A DNA stretch of 64,000 nucleotides from an uncultured Algibacter sp. (GTDB lineage: Bacteria > Bacteroidota > Bacteroidia > Flavobacteriales > Flavobacteriaceae), in the NCBI GenBank assembly GCA_947499935.1, contig CANMQH010000001.1, positions 248,001 to 312,000 of the forward strand, read 5' to 3'. Shown here piece by piece: positions 8,293 through 18,016 of this stretch; within the stretch, counting starts at the first letter, position 1, and every line of letters begins with the position of its first letter. The translations under genes and the position numbers were made by a program. The notes below the pieces were generated by a model. The model did no database searches. It saw only the letters and a program-made list of their open reading frames with translations, and had not been told where the DNA came from.

Positions 8293-10203
8293 ATGATGAA
8301 CATTCATAATTTATCGATTTCATTTCAAGGTGAATACTTGTTTGAGGACATTACATTCAAACTTGGAAATGGCGATAGGATAGGGCTTATTGGTAAAAAT
8401 GGCGCAGGCAAATCTACAATGCTAAAAATCCTCTCTAAGGAGATGGAACCTGATACAGGTCAGATTGCCGCAGATAAAGAACTGAAAATTGGTTTTTTAA
8501 AACAGGATATCGATTTTATTTTAGGACGTACTGTATTAGAAGAAGCTTACGAAGCCTTTACAGAAATAAAGGATTTAGAAGCTAAAATGGAAGAGGTAAA
8601 TACGCAAATGGCAGAGCGTACTGATTATGAAAGTGAAGGTTACAACCAACTCATGATTGATATTAACGAGTTACAGCAGCAATATGAAATTTTAGGCGGT
8701 TATAACTATCAAGGTAATACGGAGAAGATTTTACAAGGTTTGGGTTTTAAACGTCAAGATTTTGATAAATTAACCGATACCTTTTCTGGCGGTTGGCGTA
8801 TGCGTATTGAACTTGCAAAATTATTACTTCAAAATAACGATATATTACTTTTGGATGAACCAACTAACCATTTGGACATTGAGTCTATTATTTGGTTAGA
8901 AGGGTTTTTAAAAAATTATGCTGGAGCTGTAGCCATTGTATCGCACGATAAAATGTTTTTAGATAATGTAACAAATCGAACTATAGAAATTTCTTTAGGA
9001 AGAATTTACGATTATCCAAAACCTTATACAAAGTATTTGATTTTGCGTGAAGAATTGAGAACTCAACAATTAGCATCTCAAAAAAATCAGCAAAAACAAA
9101 TTGAACAGACCGAGAAACTCATTGAGAAATTTAGAGCCAAAGCATCTAAAGCGACGATGGCGCAATCGCTTATAAAAAAACTTGATAAAATTGATAGAAT
9201 TGAAGTCGATGAAGATGATAATAGTGTTATGACGCTTAATTTTCCGGTCTCTATAGTGCCTGGAAAAGTAGTTATAGAAACAGAAAAAATATCAAAAAAC
9301 TACGGCGATAATCAAGTTTTAAAAAATATAGATTTATTAATTGAAAGAAATAGTAAAACTGCTTTTGTTGGACAAAATGGTCAAGGTAAATCTACCCTAG
9401 CTAAAATTTTTGTTGGCGATATAAAGTATGAAGGCCACTTAAAGTTAGGTCATAATGTGCAAATAGGATATTTTGCTCAAAACCAAGCCGAATATTTAGA
9501 TGGCAATAAAACGGTTTTAGATACCATGATAGATGCTGCTAACGAAACCAACAGAAGCAAGGTTAGAGATATTTTAGGGTCATTCCTGTTTCGTGGTGAT
9601 GAAGCAGAAAAGTATGTTAGGGTATTATCTGGTGGAGAGCGTAACCGTCTAGCTTTAGCTAAATTAATGTTACAGCCGTTTAATGTGCTTATTATGGATG
9701 AGCCAACAAATCACTTGGATATTAAATCTAAAAATGTACTTAAAGAAGCATTAAAGCGATTTGAAGGCACATTAATTTTAGTATCGCATGATCGTGATTT
9801 TCTTCAGGGTTTGACTAATATGGTTTACGAATTTAAAGACCATAAACTTAAACAATATTTAGGTGATGTCGATTATTATCTAGAACAGCGAAAAGTTGAA
9901 AACTTAAGAGAGGTTGAAAAGCGCACTGTGGTTAAAGATGTTCCTAAAGTTAAGAAGCAACAATCTTATGAAGATCAGAAAAAAATGAAATCTCTCAATA
10001 ATAAATTGAGTAATGTAGAGTCTAAAATTAATGAGTTAGAGCGCGACATTAAGACTATTGATGCTGAGTTAGAAACTAATTATGAAGCCGTAACCTCTAC
10101 ACCTAGTTTTTTTGATGATTACCAAAAAAAGAAGACCGATTTACAAGAATTCATGAAAAAGTGGGAAGATATTCAGATGGAAATTGATGAATTAGAGAAT
10201 TAG
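8293..10203 (+). CDS. ABC-F family ATPase
   Basis: A 636-residue soluble protein with two ABC ATPase domains and no membrane segment. Domain 1 has Walker A GKNGAGKST, signature FSGGWRMRIELAKLLL and LLDEPTNHLD. Domain 2 has GQNGQGKST, LSGGERNRLALAKLML and IMDEPTNHLD. A charged inter-domain linker and a C-terminal coiled coil (about 560-636, rich in K/E) resemble the Uup/EttA class. ABC-F proteins act on the ribosome or in DNA/ribosome-linked quality control; the subclass is not certain. Start at 8293 or the next codon, 8296 (ATGATG). Confidence 0.92.
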   Translation: MMNIHNLSISFQGEYLFEDITFKLGNGDRIGLIGKNGAGKSTMLKILSKEMEPDTGQIAADKELKIGFLKQDIDFILGRTVLEEAYEAFTEIKDLEAKMEEVNTQMAERTDYESEGYNQLMIDINELQQQYEILGGYNYQGNTEKILQGLGFKRQDFDKLTDTFSGGWRMRIELAKLLLQNNDILLLDEPTNHLDIESIIWLEGFLKNYAGAVAIVSHDKMFLDNVTNRTIEISLGRIYDYPKPYTKYLILREELRTQQLASQKNQQKQIEQTEKLIEKFRAKASKATMAQSLIKKLDKIDRIEVDEDDNSVMTLNFPVSIVPGKVVIETEKISKNYGDNQVLKNIDLLIERNSKTAFVGQNGQGKSTLAKIFVGDIKYEGHLKLGHNVQIGYFAQNQAEYLDGNKTVLDTMIDAANETNRSKVRDILGSFLFRGDEAEKYVRVLSGGERNRLALAKLMLQPFNVLIMDEPTNHLDIKSKNVLKEALKRFEGTLILVSHDRDFLQGLTNMVYEFKDHKLKQYLGDVDYYLEQRKVENLREVEKRTVVKDVPKVKKQQSYEDQKKMKSLNNKLSNVESKINELERDIKTIDAELETNYEAVTSTPSFFDDYQKKKTDLQEFMKKWEDIQMEIDELEN

Positions 10204-10246
10204 ATTTTTTTATGTTTTTTTTAACTTTAAAGCACGAGTTATAGGG

Positions 10247-10254
10247 TAATTTTG
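10247..10254 (+). promoter_or_regulatory. Candidate -7 box of RND operon 1
   Basis: TAATTTTG fits TAnnTTTG exactly and lies 26 nt before the adaptor ATG. No TTG is found at the right distance upstream, so support is partial. Confidence 0.3.
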
Positions 10255-10280
10255 AGGTCTAGACTAACAAAGTTACTTAT

Positions 10281-11411
10281 ATGCGTAAAATTATACTTTC
10301 CATAATAGGGATTTTATTAATAATAGTTTCATTCTTTTTTGCAAAAAAACTTATTGATAATAAAAACAAACCTAAGCCTGTTAAGGAAAAAGTTGTTAAA
10401 ACGGTATTTATAGATACTGTTGTAAACCGCACCGTTAAGATTGTTATTCCTGCTAACGGTAGTTTGGTTGCCAAGCGGCGAATAGAGCTTTATGCAGAGG
10501 TACAAGGTGTTTTTAAGCCTTCAAAAACACTTTTTAAGCCTGGGCAAAAATACAATAAAGGTCAGGCTTTAATTCGTATTGATGCTGCAGAGTATTATGC
10601 TAGTGTTCAATCTTCAAAAAGTAACCTCTATAATGCTGTTGCTGCAATAATGCCAGATGTAAGGCTGGATTTTCCTGAGGTTTTTCAAAAATGGCAAACC
10701 TATCTCAATAGTTTTGATTTAAATAAAACAACTCCAGAATTACCAAAAATAACATCCGAAAAGGAAAATTATTTTATTACAGGCCGGGGCATTGTTTCTA
10801 GTTATTACAATGTTAAAAATTTAGAGCAGCGTCTTTATAAATATAATATTACAGCGCCATTTTCTGGTATTTTAACCCAAGCTTTAGTTACTGAAGGTTC
10901 TTTAATACGCAATGGGCAAAAATTAGGCGAGTATATTGATCCATCGATTTACGAAATGGAAGTAGCTTTAAGTAAAACTTATGCGCGTTTATTAAAAGTA
11001 GGAGAGACAGTTAAGCTTACTAATTTAGACAAGACAGAAACATATACAGGAAAAGTATCTCGAGTAAATGGAAGTATTGATGCTACAACACAAACTATTA
11101 CAGCCTATATAGACGTTAAACATGATGCTCTAAAAGAAGGGATGTATTTAGAGGCTTATTTAAATGCTAAAGAAGAACACAATGTTATAGAAATAGATCG
11201 TAATTTATTATCTGAAAGCAAAGAAATTTTTATTGTTAGAGATAGTGTTTTGGATGTTATCTCTGCAAAACCTGTTTATTTTTCTGAAACTAAGGTTGTG
11301 CTTAAAAATGTGCCAAACGGAACAGTTATTTTAAAAAAACCAGTGCCAGGTGCTTATGCTGGCATGTTAGTAAAACCATTTGGAAAATCAATAAAAAACG
11401 CAATTAAATAA
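10281..11411 (+). CDS. RND efflux periplasmic adaptor (HlyD/MFP family), pump 1
   Basis: 376 residues. An N-terminal membrane anchor (ILSIIGILLIIVSFFFA, about 4-20) is followed by a barrel-sandwich (lipoyl-like) half near 60-100, a long insert without the usual long coiled coil, a second lipoyl half (YNITAPFSGILTQALVTEGSLIRNGQKLGEY, about 193-223) and a beta-barrel. It would link the inner-membrane pump to the TolC-like channel encoded downstream. Its stop codon overlaps the start of the pump gene by one base (11411), indicating translational coupling. Confidence 0.88.
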   Translation: MRKIILSIIGILLIIVSFFFAKKLIDNKNKPKPVKEKVVKTVFIDTVVNRTVKIVIPANGSLVAKRRIELYAEVQGVFKPSKTLFKPGQKYNKGQALIRIDAAEYYASVQSSKSNLYNAVAAIMPDVRLDFPEVFQKWQTYLNSFDLNKTTPELPKITSEKENYFITGRGIVSSYYNVKNLEQRLYKYNITAPFSGILTQALVTEGSLIRNGQKLGEYIDPSIYEMEVALSKTYARLLKVGETVKLTNLDKTETYTGKVSRVNGSIDATTQTITAYIDVKHDALKEGMYLEAYLNAKEEHNVIEIDRNLLSESKEIFIVRDSVLDVISAKPVYFSETKVVLKNVPNGTVILKKPVPGAYAGMLVKPFGKSIKNAIK

Positions 11412-14400
11412 TGAGGAAATTAATTGCTTATTTTATTAAATATCATGTTGCGGTAAATATCTTTATCCTGGCCTTTGTTGTATTTGGAGTTCTTGGTGTT
11501 TTGTCTTTAAAGTCTTCATTTTTTCCTTTGGTAGAATCTAGGATTATAAATGTAAATGTTGTTTATCCTGGAGCATCTCCGCAAGAAATAGAAGAAGGTG
11601 TTGTTCTAAAAATTGAAGATAACCTTAAAGGGTTAAAAGGAATAGATAGAGTCACGTCGGTTTCTCGTGAAAATAGAGGGGTCATTACAGTAGAAATTGA
11701 AAAAGATGAAAACCTAGATTTCATGCTTTTAGAAGTTAAAAATGCTGTAGATCGAGTGCCCTCTTTTCCAACAGGAATGGAGCCACTTATTGTTGCAAAA
11801 CGTGAAGCTGTTAGGCAAACTATTTCTTTTGCTTTAAGCGGTAAAAATATACCATTAGTTACGTTAAAGCAATTAGGTAGGCAGGTTGAAAACGATTTAC
11901 GAGCCATAGAAGGTGTTTCTCAAATTCAAATTACTGGTTACCCAGAGGAAGAAATAGAAATATCGGTTAACGAAGCCAGTTTATTGGCTTATAATATTAG
12001 TTTTAATGATGTTTCTCAGGCTGTTGCAGCGTCTAATATTTTAGTAACAGGAGGAAATATAAAAACTGATGCTGAAGAATATTTAATACGAGCCAATAAT
12101 AGGTCGTATTATGGTAACGAACTTTCCAACGTTATTATTAAAGCTACAAATGATGGGAAAATAGTACGTTTAAAAGATGTAGCAACTATAAGAGATCGCT
12201 TTTCTGAAACGCCCAATGCTACATATTTTAATGAAGAATTAGCTATTAATATAATAGTTACCAGTACAAATAATGAAGATTTAGTGTCTTCGGCAGATAA
12301 AGTTAAAGACTATATAGAAGGTTATAATCAAAGTCATAATAATGTGCAGCTTGATGTGGTAAGAGATTTATCTATTACATTAAACCAACGTACTGAATTA
12401 TTAGCCGAAAATGCCATTGTAGGTATGCTTTTAGTTCTTGTTTTCTTATCCTTATTTCTTAATACACGCTTAGCTTTTTGGGTTGCTTTTGGGCTTCCTA
12501 TTTCCTTTTTAGGGATGTTTATCTTTGCTGGTCAATTTGATGTTACCATAAATGTATTATCTCTTTTTGGGATGATTATCGTTATTGGTATCTTGGTTGA
12601 TGATGGTATCGTGATTGCCGAAAACATATATCAGCATTACGAAAAAGGAAAAACACCAATACAAGCTGCAATAGATGGCACCATGGAGGTCGTGCCGCCT
12701 GTGGTTTCGGCCATTATAACAACACTTTTGGCCTTTTCATTATTTTTGTTTTTAGATAGCCGAATTGGTGAGTTTTTTAGCGAAGTTTCGGTTATTGTTA
12801 TTTTAACTTTGGTAGTTTCATTAGTAGAAGCATTAATTATTCTGCCTGCACATTTAGCGCATTCTAAAGCATTACAAAAACCTGTAGAAGATGATAACCC
12901 TTCTAAAGTTAAGCAGTTTTTTTCCAAAATGCGTGTTGTAAATAAAATGGGAGATAGGTTTATGTCCTTTTTAAGAGATACTATTTATAGTCCTGCTTTA
13001 GATTTTGTTTTAAAATTCAAGATGTTGTCTTTAGGTATTTTTATTGCTCTTTTAGTAATCACGTTTGGGGCAATTGGCGGCGGTATTATAGGAGTTACTT
13101 TGTTTCCTACGGTGGCAAGTGATGCTGTTTCGGTAGAATTGGATATGCCTAATGGTACTAATGTAAAAGTTACAGATTCTATTATATCTATGATTGAAAA
13201 AAAATCATATTTGATAAATGAGGAATTAACAAGCCAATATTTAAAAGGCACAGATAAAATTTTATTTGAAAACACCATATTAACCTTAAATAGTTCATCT
13301 AGCGCTAGATTACAAATTAATATGTTACCGGGCGAAGAACGCCCAGATGCTTTAAATTCTAGGTTGGTAGCTAATAAACTTAGAGATTTAGTTGGCCCTA
13401 TAATTGGTGCCGAGCGTTTAATTTTTGGTTCTGGTGGCAATTTTGGAGGCAGTCCAGTATCGGTATCACTTTTAAGTAACAATATTGAAGAATTAAAAGC
13501 AGCAAAGATTGAACTAAAAAAAATATTGGAAACTAATCCATTATTAAAGGATATTGAAGATAACGATCCGGCTGGAATAAAAGAAATCCGTTTACAACTT
13601 AAAGAAAGTGCCTATTTATTAGGTTTAGATTTGCGTAGCATTATGACACAGGTGCGTTCGGGCTTTTTTGGAGTTCAGGCACAACGTTTTCAGCGTGGAC
13701 AAGACGAAATTAGGGTTTGGGTACGTTACGATAGGCGTAATAGGGCATCTATAAATAATTTAGATGATATGCGAATTGTTACACCTACAGGTAATCGTGT
13801 TTCTTTAAAAGATATTGCTCATTATACTATAGAAAGAGGTGATGTTGCTATAAATCATTTAGTAGGACAACGCGAAATTAGAATATCGGCAGATTTAAAA
13901 GACCCAAGCACTAGCGCCACAGATATTACCGATGATATTAAGAACAGCATTATACCAGAAATTCAATCAAGATACCCAACTATTTCAGCTTCTTTTGAGG
14001 GACAAAATAGAGAAGCAGCTAAATTATCAAGCTCTTTAGCAAAGGCAGGAATCCCAATTTTATTTCTTATTTATATCACCATTGCTTTTACGTTTAGAAG
14101 TTATAGTCAGCCTATTTTATTACTATTGCTTGTGCCATTAAGCTTAACAGCAGTAGCTTGGGGACATTGGATATTTGGTTTTCCAGTAAATGTACTATCG
14201 CTTTTAGGTATTATAGCTTTAATAGGTATTATGGTAAATGATGGTTTGGTGTTAATAGGTAAATTTAATTCTAACTTAAAAGAAGGCATGACATTCGATA
14301 TTGCATTATCCGAGGCAGGAAAATCGAGGTTTAGAGCTATTTTTTTAACGTCCTTAACCACTGTTGCAGGTTTAGCGCCATTATTATTGGAAAAAAGTAG

Positions 14401-14608
14401 GCAAGCACAGTTTTTAAAACCTATGGCTATTTCTATTTCTTTTGGTATAGCATACGCTACCATATTAACACTATTGGTATTACCGTTATTTTTGTCATTT
14501 AGTAATGATATAAAAAAGAATGTTAAATGGTTAGCCACAGGAAATAAGGTTACTAAAGAAGAAGTAGAGCGTGCTATAAAAGAACAAAAAGAAGCAGATG
14601 AACATTAA
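11411..14608 (+). CDS. RND efflux inner-membrane permease, pump 1
   Basis: A 1065-residue, twelve-helix RND transporter. N-terminal helix VNIFILAFVVFGVLGVLSL; porter-domain motif YPGASPQEIEEGV; helix 4 with the proton-relay acidic pair (IGILVDDGIVIAENI); helix 10 region IGIMVNDGLVLIGKFN, where the lysine of AcrB-type pumps is not seen, as in many bacteroidotal members. Drug/hydrophobe-type (HAE) export is likely, but the substrate is unknown. It overlaps both neighbours (1 bp and 11 bp), giving a tight adaptor-pump-channel operon. Confidence 0.92.
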   Translation: MRKLIAYFIKYHVAVNIFILAFVVFGVLGVLSLKSSFFPLVESRIINVNVVYPGASPQEIEEGVVLKIEDNLKGLKGIDRVTSVSRENRGVITVEIEKDENLDFMLLEVKNAVDRVPSFPTGMEPLIVAKREAVRQTISFALSGKNIPLVTLKQLGRQVENDLRAIEGVSQIQITGYPEEEIEISVNEASLLAYNISFNDVSQAVAASNILVTGGNIKTDAEEYLIRANNRSYYGNELSNVIIKATNDGKIVRLKDVATIRDRFSETPNATYFNEELAINIIVTSTNNEDLVSSADKVKDYIEGYNQSHNNVQLDVVRDLSITLNQRTELLAENAIVGMLLVLVFLSLFLNTRLAFWVAFGLPISFLGMFIFAGQFDVTINVLSLFGMIIVIGILVDDGIVIAENIYQHYEKGKTPIQAAIDGTMEVVPPVVSAIITTLLAFSLFLFLDSRIGEFFSEVSVIVILTLVVSLVEALIILPAHLAHSKALQKPVEDDNPSKVKQFFSKMRVVNKMGDRFMSFLRDTIYSPALDFVLKFKMLSLGIFIALLVITFGAIGGGIIGVTLFPTVASDAVSVELDMPNGTNVKVTDSIISMIEKKSYLINEELTSQYLKGTDKILFENTILTLNSSSSARLQINMLPGEERPDALNSRLVANKLRDLVGPIIGAERLIFGSGGNFGGSPVSVSLLSNNIEELKAAKIELKKILETNPLLKDIEDNDPAGIKEIRLQLKESAYLLGLDLRSIMTQVRSGFFGVQAQRFQRGQDEIRVWVRYDRRNRASINNLDDMRIVTPTGNRVSLKDIAHYTIERGDVAINHLVGQREIRISADLKDPSTSATDITDDIKNSIIPEIQSRYPTISASFEGQNREAAKLSSSLAKAGIPILFLIYITIAFTFRSYSQPILLLLLVPLSLTAVAWGHWIFGFPVNVLSLLGIIALIGIMVNDGLVLIGKFNSNLKEGMTFDIALSEAGKSRFRAIFLTSLTTVAGLAPLLLEKSRQAQFLKPMAISISFGIAYATILTLLVLPLFLSFSNDIKKNVKWLATGNKVTKEEVERAIKEQKEADEH

Positions 14609-15914
14609 AATTATAGTTTTTAGTATCATTATATTCTTGCAACTACCTGTATTTGCACAAGAATTAATTACTCCAGACGATGCGGTACGTTTAGCTTTAG
14701 ATCATAATTATGGTATTAAGTTAGCTAAAACCAACGTTAAAGTTGCCAAAAACAATGCTAGTATATTAAATTCTGGATATTTACCAACACTAGTAGGTAA
14801 TGCTGGTGCTACATATAATTTAGATAATACTGAAGCTGATTTTGCAGATGGTCGAAAAACTGTTTTAAACGATGCCGAAAGTTCTAGATATAATGCTTCG
14901 GTAGATTTAAATTATACCATTTTTGATGGATTAGGGCGTACTTACAACTATAAGCAATTAAAAGAAACTAAACAGTTAACAGAACTTCAGGCCAGAGAAA
15001 CTATAGAAAATACGCTCTTACAACTTTTTACCATATATTATAATGTAGCTCAATTTGTAGAAAATAGAGATGCTATTAAGCAAACTCTACAAATATCTCA
15101 AGATAGGCTAGTGCGTTCTCAATATCAATTTGATTATGGGCAGAGTACTAAATTGGCTGTGCTTAATGCAGAAGTAGATATTAATAATGATAGTATCAAT
15201 TTAATGAATTCTGATTTACAATTAAAAAATGCTAAACGTGATTTGAATCTTGTTTTAGGCAACAGCGTTAAATTAGATTTTAATGTAGATTCAAAAATAA
15301 CGTTTAACAATTTATATAATAAAGAGGAACTCTTAAAAAAGGCAGAAACAAATAATGTAGGTTTGCTTCAAGTTGATAAAAACATCATTATAAATACTTT
15401 GGGTATAAAATCCAATAAGTCTGCATATTTGCCAACTATAGGTCTAATTGGTCGTTATGGTTGGAATAAAAATAACAATAATGCCGCGTCTTTTGTTGCT
15501 GTTTCAACTAATACAGGTCTTTCTGCGGGTTTAAATTTACGTTGGAATTTGTTTGATGGTGGTAGCGCTATAACAAGGGTTAAAAATGCAAAAGTAAATT
15601 TAGAAGCGCAAAATATCCAAAAAGAACAATTACTAGTTACGCTAAAACGGAACTTCAATAATGCTTGGGATGATTATCATAATAAGTTAAATGTCTATAA
15701 GTTACAACAAACTAATATTAAAACATCTCAAAACAATTTTAATAGAACGAAAGAAAAATTTAAGCTTGGTCAAGTTAATTCTTTAGAGTTTAGGCAAGCT
15801 CAACTTAATCTTTTAAATGCAGAATTAAGCGAAAATCAAGCCAAGTATCTAGCAAAGATAGCCGAAATGCAAATGCTTCAAATTTGTGGTGAACTATTAA
15901 ATATCGATTTTTAA
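14598..15914 (+). CDS. TolC family outer-membrane efflux protein, pump 1
   Basis: 438 residues with a signal peptide (cleavage near VFAQ, residue 21), then two homologous halves of long amphipathic helices and short beta segments typical of TolC. These include the repeated start phrases of OMF proteins (DAVRLALDHNYGIKLAKTNV; SGYLPTLVGNAGATYN; NKSAYLPTIGLIGRYGW). It overlaps the pump gene by 11 bp. It provides the outer-membrane exit duct for the pump. Confidence 0.9.
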   Translation: MNIKIIVFSIIIFLQLPVFAQELITPDDAVRLALDHNYGIKLAKTNVKVAKNNASILNSGYLPTLVGNAGATYNLDNTEADFADGRKTVLNDAESSRYNASVDLNYTIFDGLGRTYNYKQLKETKQLTELQARETIENTLLQLFTIYYNVAQFVENRDAIKQTLQISQDRLVRSQYQFDYGQSTKLAVLNAEVDINNDSINLMNSDLQLKNAKRDLNLVLGNSVKLDFNVDSKITFNNLYNKEELLKKAETNNVGLLQVDKNIIINTLGIKSNKSAYLPTIGLIGRYGWNKNNNNAASFVAVSTNTGLSAGLNLRWNLFDGGSAITRVKNAKVNLEAQNIQKEQLLVTLKRNFNNAWDDYHNKLNVYKLQQTNIKTSQNNFNRTKEKFKLGQVNSLEFRQAQLNLLNAELSENQAKYLAKIAEMQMLQICGELLNIDF

Positions 15915-15956
15915 ATACCTAAATCTTTAACTTTTTTGTAGGAATTCAACATGTTT

Positions 15957-15973
15957 TTGATAATATTTATCAA
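15957..15973. promoter_or_regulatory. Palindrome upstream of the LRR gene
   Basis: TTGATAATATTTATCAA is a perfect palindrome with 7-bp arms around TAT, about 130 bp before the LRR gene start. It could be an operator. It resembles an FNR box, but the TTGAT/ATCAA spacing is 7 rather than 4. Confidence 0.35.
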
Positions 15974-16104
15974 TATGTGTAGTGCAGTGAAAATCGATAA
16001 AAAGCAACAAAATGTTAAAATTTTATGCCATTCACCGAATAAAATAGTTTTTAATCTGGTTTTCGCTTACTTTTGAATCAGAATTAATACCACAATCAAC
16101 ATCT

Positions 16105-16926
16105 ATGAAAACTTTAAAATTTGTAGTCATTTGTTTCTTGGTCTCGGCATATTCTTTTGCAAATATTTCTCCGTCAGAAAAAAATGCATTAATCACATTG
16201 TATGAATTTACTAATGGAGAAGCTTGGAATACGACTTGGGATTTAAATTCGCCTATAAACACATGGCATGGTGTAACCATAGAAGATAATAAAATTATTG
16301 AAATTGACCTTCAATTTAATAATCTAAAAGGCACTTTGCCTAAAGAAATAGGAGATTTAGTAAATTTAAGAAAACTAAATTTAGGTTTTAATAAGTTAAC
16401 AGGGGAAATTCCAAGAGATTTAAAACGTTTAAAAAACCTTAAAGAACTAGCTTTATTTATGAACAGGTTTGAAGGCAATATTCCACCTGAGCTTGGAGCG
16501 TTAAAAAAGTTAGAATCTTTAAAACTATACAGTAATAAATTGGAAGGTACTATACCAACTTCAATTATGGGATTAGTTGAATTAAAAGAACTTCTTTTAG
16601 GAAGTAATTTTTTAATAGGTCAGATTCCTAGCGAAATATGTGGATTGCACAAACTACAAAAGTTAAGCGTTATGGATAATAAAATGGATGGTGAGATTCC
16701 TAACGAAATAGCTCAATTAAAAGATTTAGAAGAGTTGTTATTATCTACAAATCAATTTACAGGTAATCTACCAACAGAATTAATGCGCTTAATAAAATTG
16801 CATACTATTATGGTGAGCGATAATAATTTAAATCAAGAACACATTAGTGTTTCTGGAAAGCATTTAGAGAAAAAGATGTGGTTAAATCAAAATTCTACAG
16901 CAGTTATAGATATTGAAAAAGAATAG
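16105..16926 (+). CDS. Secreted leucine-rich repeat protein
   Basis: 273 residues with a signal peptide (MKTLKFVVICFLVSAYSFA) and an LRR N-terminal cap-like segment (LITLYEFTNGEAWNTTWDL...WHGV). About seven plant-type leucine-rich repeats of about 24 residues follow (LxxLxLxxNxLxGxIPxxL, residues about 60-240). Such proteins are usual on flavobacterial surfaces and mediate binding. No T9SS C-terminal sorting domain is evident. An intrinsic terminator follows. Confidence 0.85.
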   Translation: MKTLKFVVICFLVSAYSFANISPSEKNALITLYEFTNGEAWNTTWDLNSPINTWHGVTIEDNKIIEIDLQFNNLKGTLPKEIGDLVNLRKLNLGFNKLTGEIPRDLKRLKNLKELALFMNRFEGNIPPELGALKKLESLKLYSNKLEGTIPTSIMGLVELKELLLGSNFLIGQIPSEICGLHKLQKLSVMDNKMDGEIPNEIAQLKDLEELLLSTNQFTGNLPTELMRLIKLHTIMVSDNNLNQEHISVSGKHLEKKMWLNQNSTAVIDIEKE

Positions 16927-16953
16927 TTTATATAGTTTAGTTTTAGTTATTTT

Positions 16954-16980
16954 AAAAGGTACCAAGGTGGTACCTTTTTA
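16954..16980 (+). terminator. Intrinsic terminator after the LRR gene
   Basis: AAAAGGTACC and its exact complement GGTACCTTTT (16969-16978) flank a 5-nt loop, and the T-run ends the stem. It lies 28 nt after the LRR gene stop. Confidence 0.85.
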
Positions 16981-16994
16981 GTTTTATAAATATT

Positions 16995-17177
16995 ATGGTT
17001 GAACATTTTTTTACATGCCCATATTGTTGGGAAAACATATCTATGTTAATGGATAACTCTGTTTTAAAACAAGTTTATGTTGAAGATTGTGAGGTATGCT
17101 GTAATCCAATTCAGTTAACAATTAGATTTAAAAACATGGAACTTATAGATTTTCAATCAGATAGCATTGAGCAATAA
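16995..17177 (+). CDS. CPXCG motif cysteine-rich small protein
   Basis: 60 residues with two cysteine pairs, TCPYCWENI (residues 7-15) and CEVCCNP (32-38), and a beta-rich remainder (IQLTIRF). This matches the CPXCG small zinc-ribbon family found in Proteobacteria and Bacteroidota. Function unknown; metal binding is likely from the motifs. It stands between a terminator and the tRNA cluster and has its own short leader. Confidence 0.75.
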   Translation: MVEHFFTCPYCWENISMLMDNSVLKQVYVEDCEVCCNPIQLTIRFKNMELIDFQSDSIEQ

Positions 17178-17296
17178 TATTTTCTATTTTTATACTTGCA
17201 AAAAGCAAAAAGGATTGTATATTTGCAGTCCGAAATGATTTGGTCGGCATTATGAACCGAAAGTTAAAAGCTAAGTAAATTATTTCAAGATTATAT

Positions 17297-17369
<73 letters not shown>

Positions 17370-17380
17370 CAAGTAAAATC

Positions 17381-17410
17381 AAGCCTTTCAAGAAATTGAA
17401 AGGCTTTTTT
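17381..17410 (+). terminator. Intrinsic terminator after tRNA-fMet
   Basis: AAGCCTTTCAA (17381-17391) and its exact complement (17396-17406) flank a GAAA loop, followed by a T-run. It begins 11 nt after the tRNA. Confidence 0.85.
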
Positions 17411-17419
17411 ATTTCGATG

Positions 17420-17441
17420 GGTACAGAATAGGTACAGAATA
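17420..17441. repeat. Tandem 11-bp repeat, copy pair 1
   Basis: GGTACAGAATA twice in tandem (17420-17430, 17431-17441), shortly after the tRNA-fMet terminator. The same layout with GGTACAACATA recurs at 17709. It may be an integrase arm-type binding site left by an integrated element. Confidence 0.6.
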
Positions 17442-17588
17442 ATACTGTTTTTATTCCCTTAAATAGTATTTGATATAGTTTGATGTCATTTGATATACAG
17501 CGCAAAATTTTATTGCACTTTTTAAGATTAGAATTAATCCTTTTGATTTTGTTGAAATCAAAATTCTTTAAATGAAAAAATCCAAGAA

Positions 17589-17648
17589 ACACGTTAGACT
17601 TAGGATCTAATGCAGCAATGTGTGGGAGTTCGAGTCTCCCCACCTGTA
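17589..17648 (+). pseudogene. tRNA-Leu (TAG) 3' fragment
   Basis: It contains the end of a D-loop (ACACG), an anticodon stem TTAGA/TCTAA with loop CTTAGGA (anticodon TAG, 17601-17603), a long variable arm, a perfect T-arm (GGGAG TTCGAGT CTCCC, 17624-17640) and the 3' acceptor half CACCTGT plus A. No matching 5' acceptor or D-stem lies upstream; the sequence there is AT-rich and unrelated. It is therefore a 3' tRNA fragment of the kind left by site-specific integration, with a following terminator retained. Confidence 0.75.
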
Positions 17649-17649
17649 C

Positions 17650-17680
17650 AAAAGCTCTCAATTTATTGAGAGCTTTTTTT
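17650..17680 (+). terminator. Terminator hairpin after the tRNA-Leu fragment
   Basis: AAAAGCTCTCAA (17650-17661) and its exact complement (17666-17677) flank a TTTA loop and end in a T-run. It begins immediately after the tRNA-Leu 3' end, so it appears to have travelled with the fragment. Confidence 0.8.
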
Positions 17681-17708
17681 ATTTAAAATCAGACTTCGTT
17701 TTTACTCA

Positions 17709-17730
17709 GGTACAACATAGGTACAACATT
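17709..17730. repeat. Tandem 11-bp repeat, copy pair 2
   Basis: GGTACAACATA (17709-17719) followed by GGTACAACATT (17720-17730). It is the counterpart of the pair at 17420-17441, in the same position relative to a tRNA 3' end and terminator, 289 bp away. Confidence 0.6.
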
Positions 17731-17864
17731 TTGTTATTTTCGTTGACTTAATTTAGAATAATGGGATTTAAATAGATTTAATATCAAAAACTATTATCTT
17801 TTTTTGTTATTGATGTTTTTTCGTAGTAGAAGCTATTTAAATGATTAATCAAAGTTAAAAAATT

Positions 17865-17903
17865 CATAACCTGAGAGTCGCCGATTCGTGCCCAGTTTCC
17901 ATA
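17865..17903 (+). pseudogene. Decayed tRNA-Met-like 3' fragment
   Basis: From CATAAC to about 17903 the sequence lines up without gaps with tRNA-fMet from its CAT anticodon to the acceptor. By eye about 28 of 41 positions match, including TTCG of the T-loop and CCAGTT. No 5' half is visible. I read it as an old, degenerated tRNA-Met 3' end. The remaining sequence of 17730-18010 holds no gene I can see. Confidence 0.45.
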
Positions 17904-18016
17904 ACTAGTAAGGAAAATGCTTCTCATTTCTGTAAAATATTTTCTTATTTAATATTTGCAAAATAAGGCTGTTTTTACTCTTTTCATTTTTGAATTTAAA
18001 AAAATCAGTATGTTGG

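Noticed and set aside
15957-15973. FNR box
   Set aside because: TTGAT and ATCAA half-sites are 7 bp apart rather than 4, and no anaerobic gene follows. No FNR-type site was found upstream of nrfH either.
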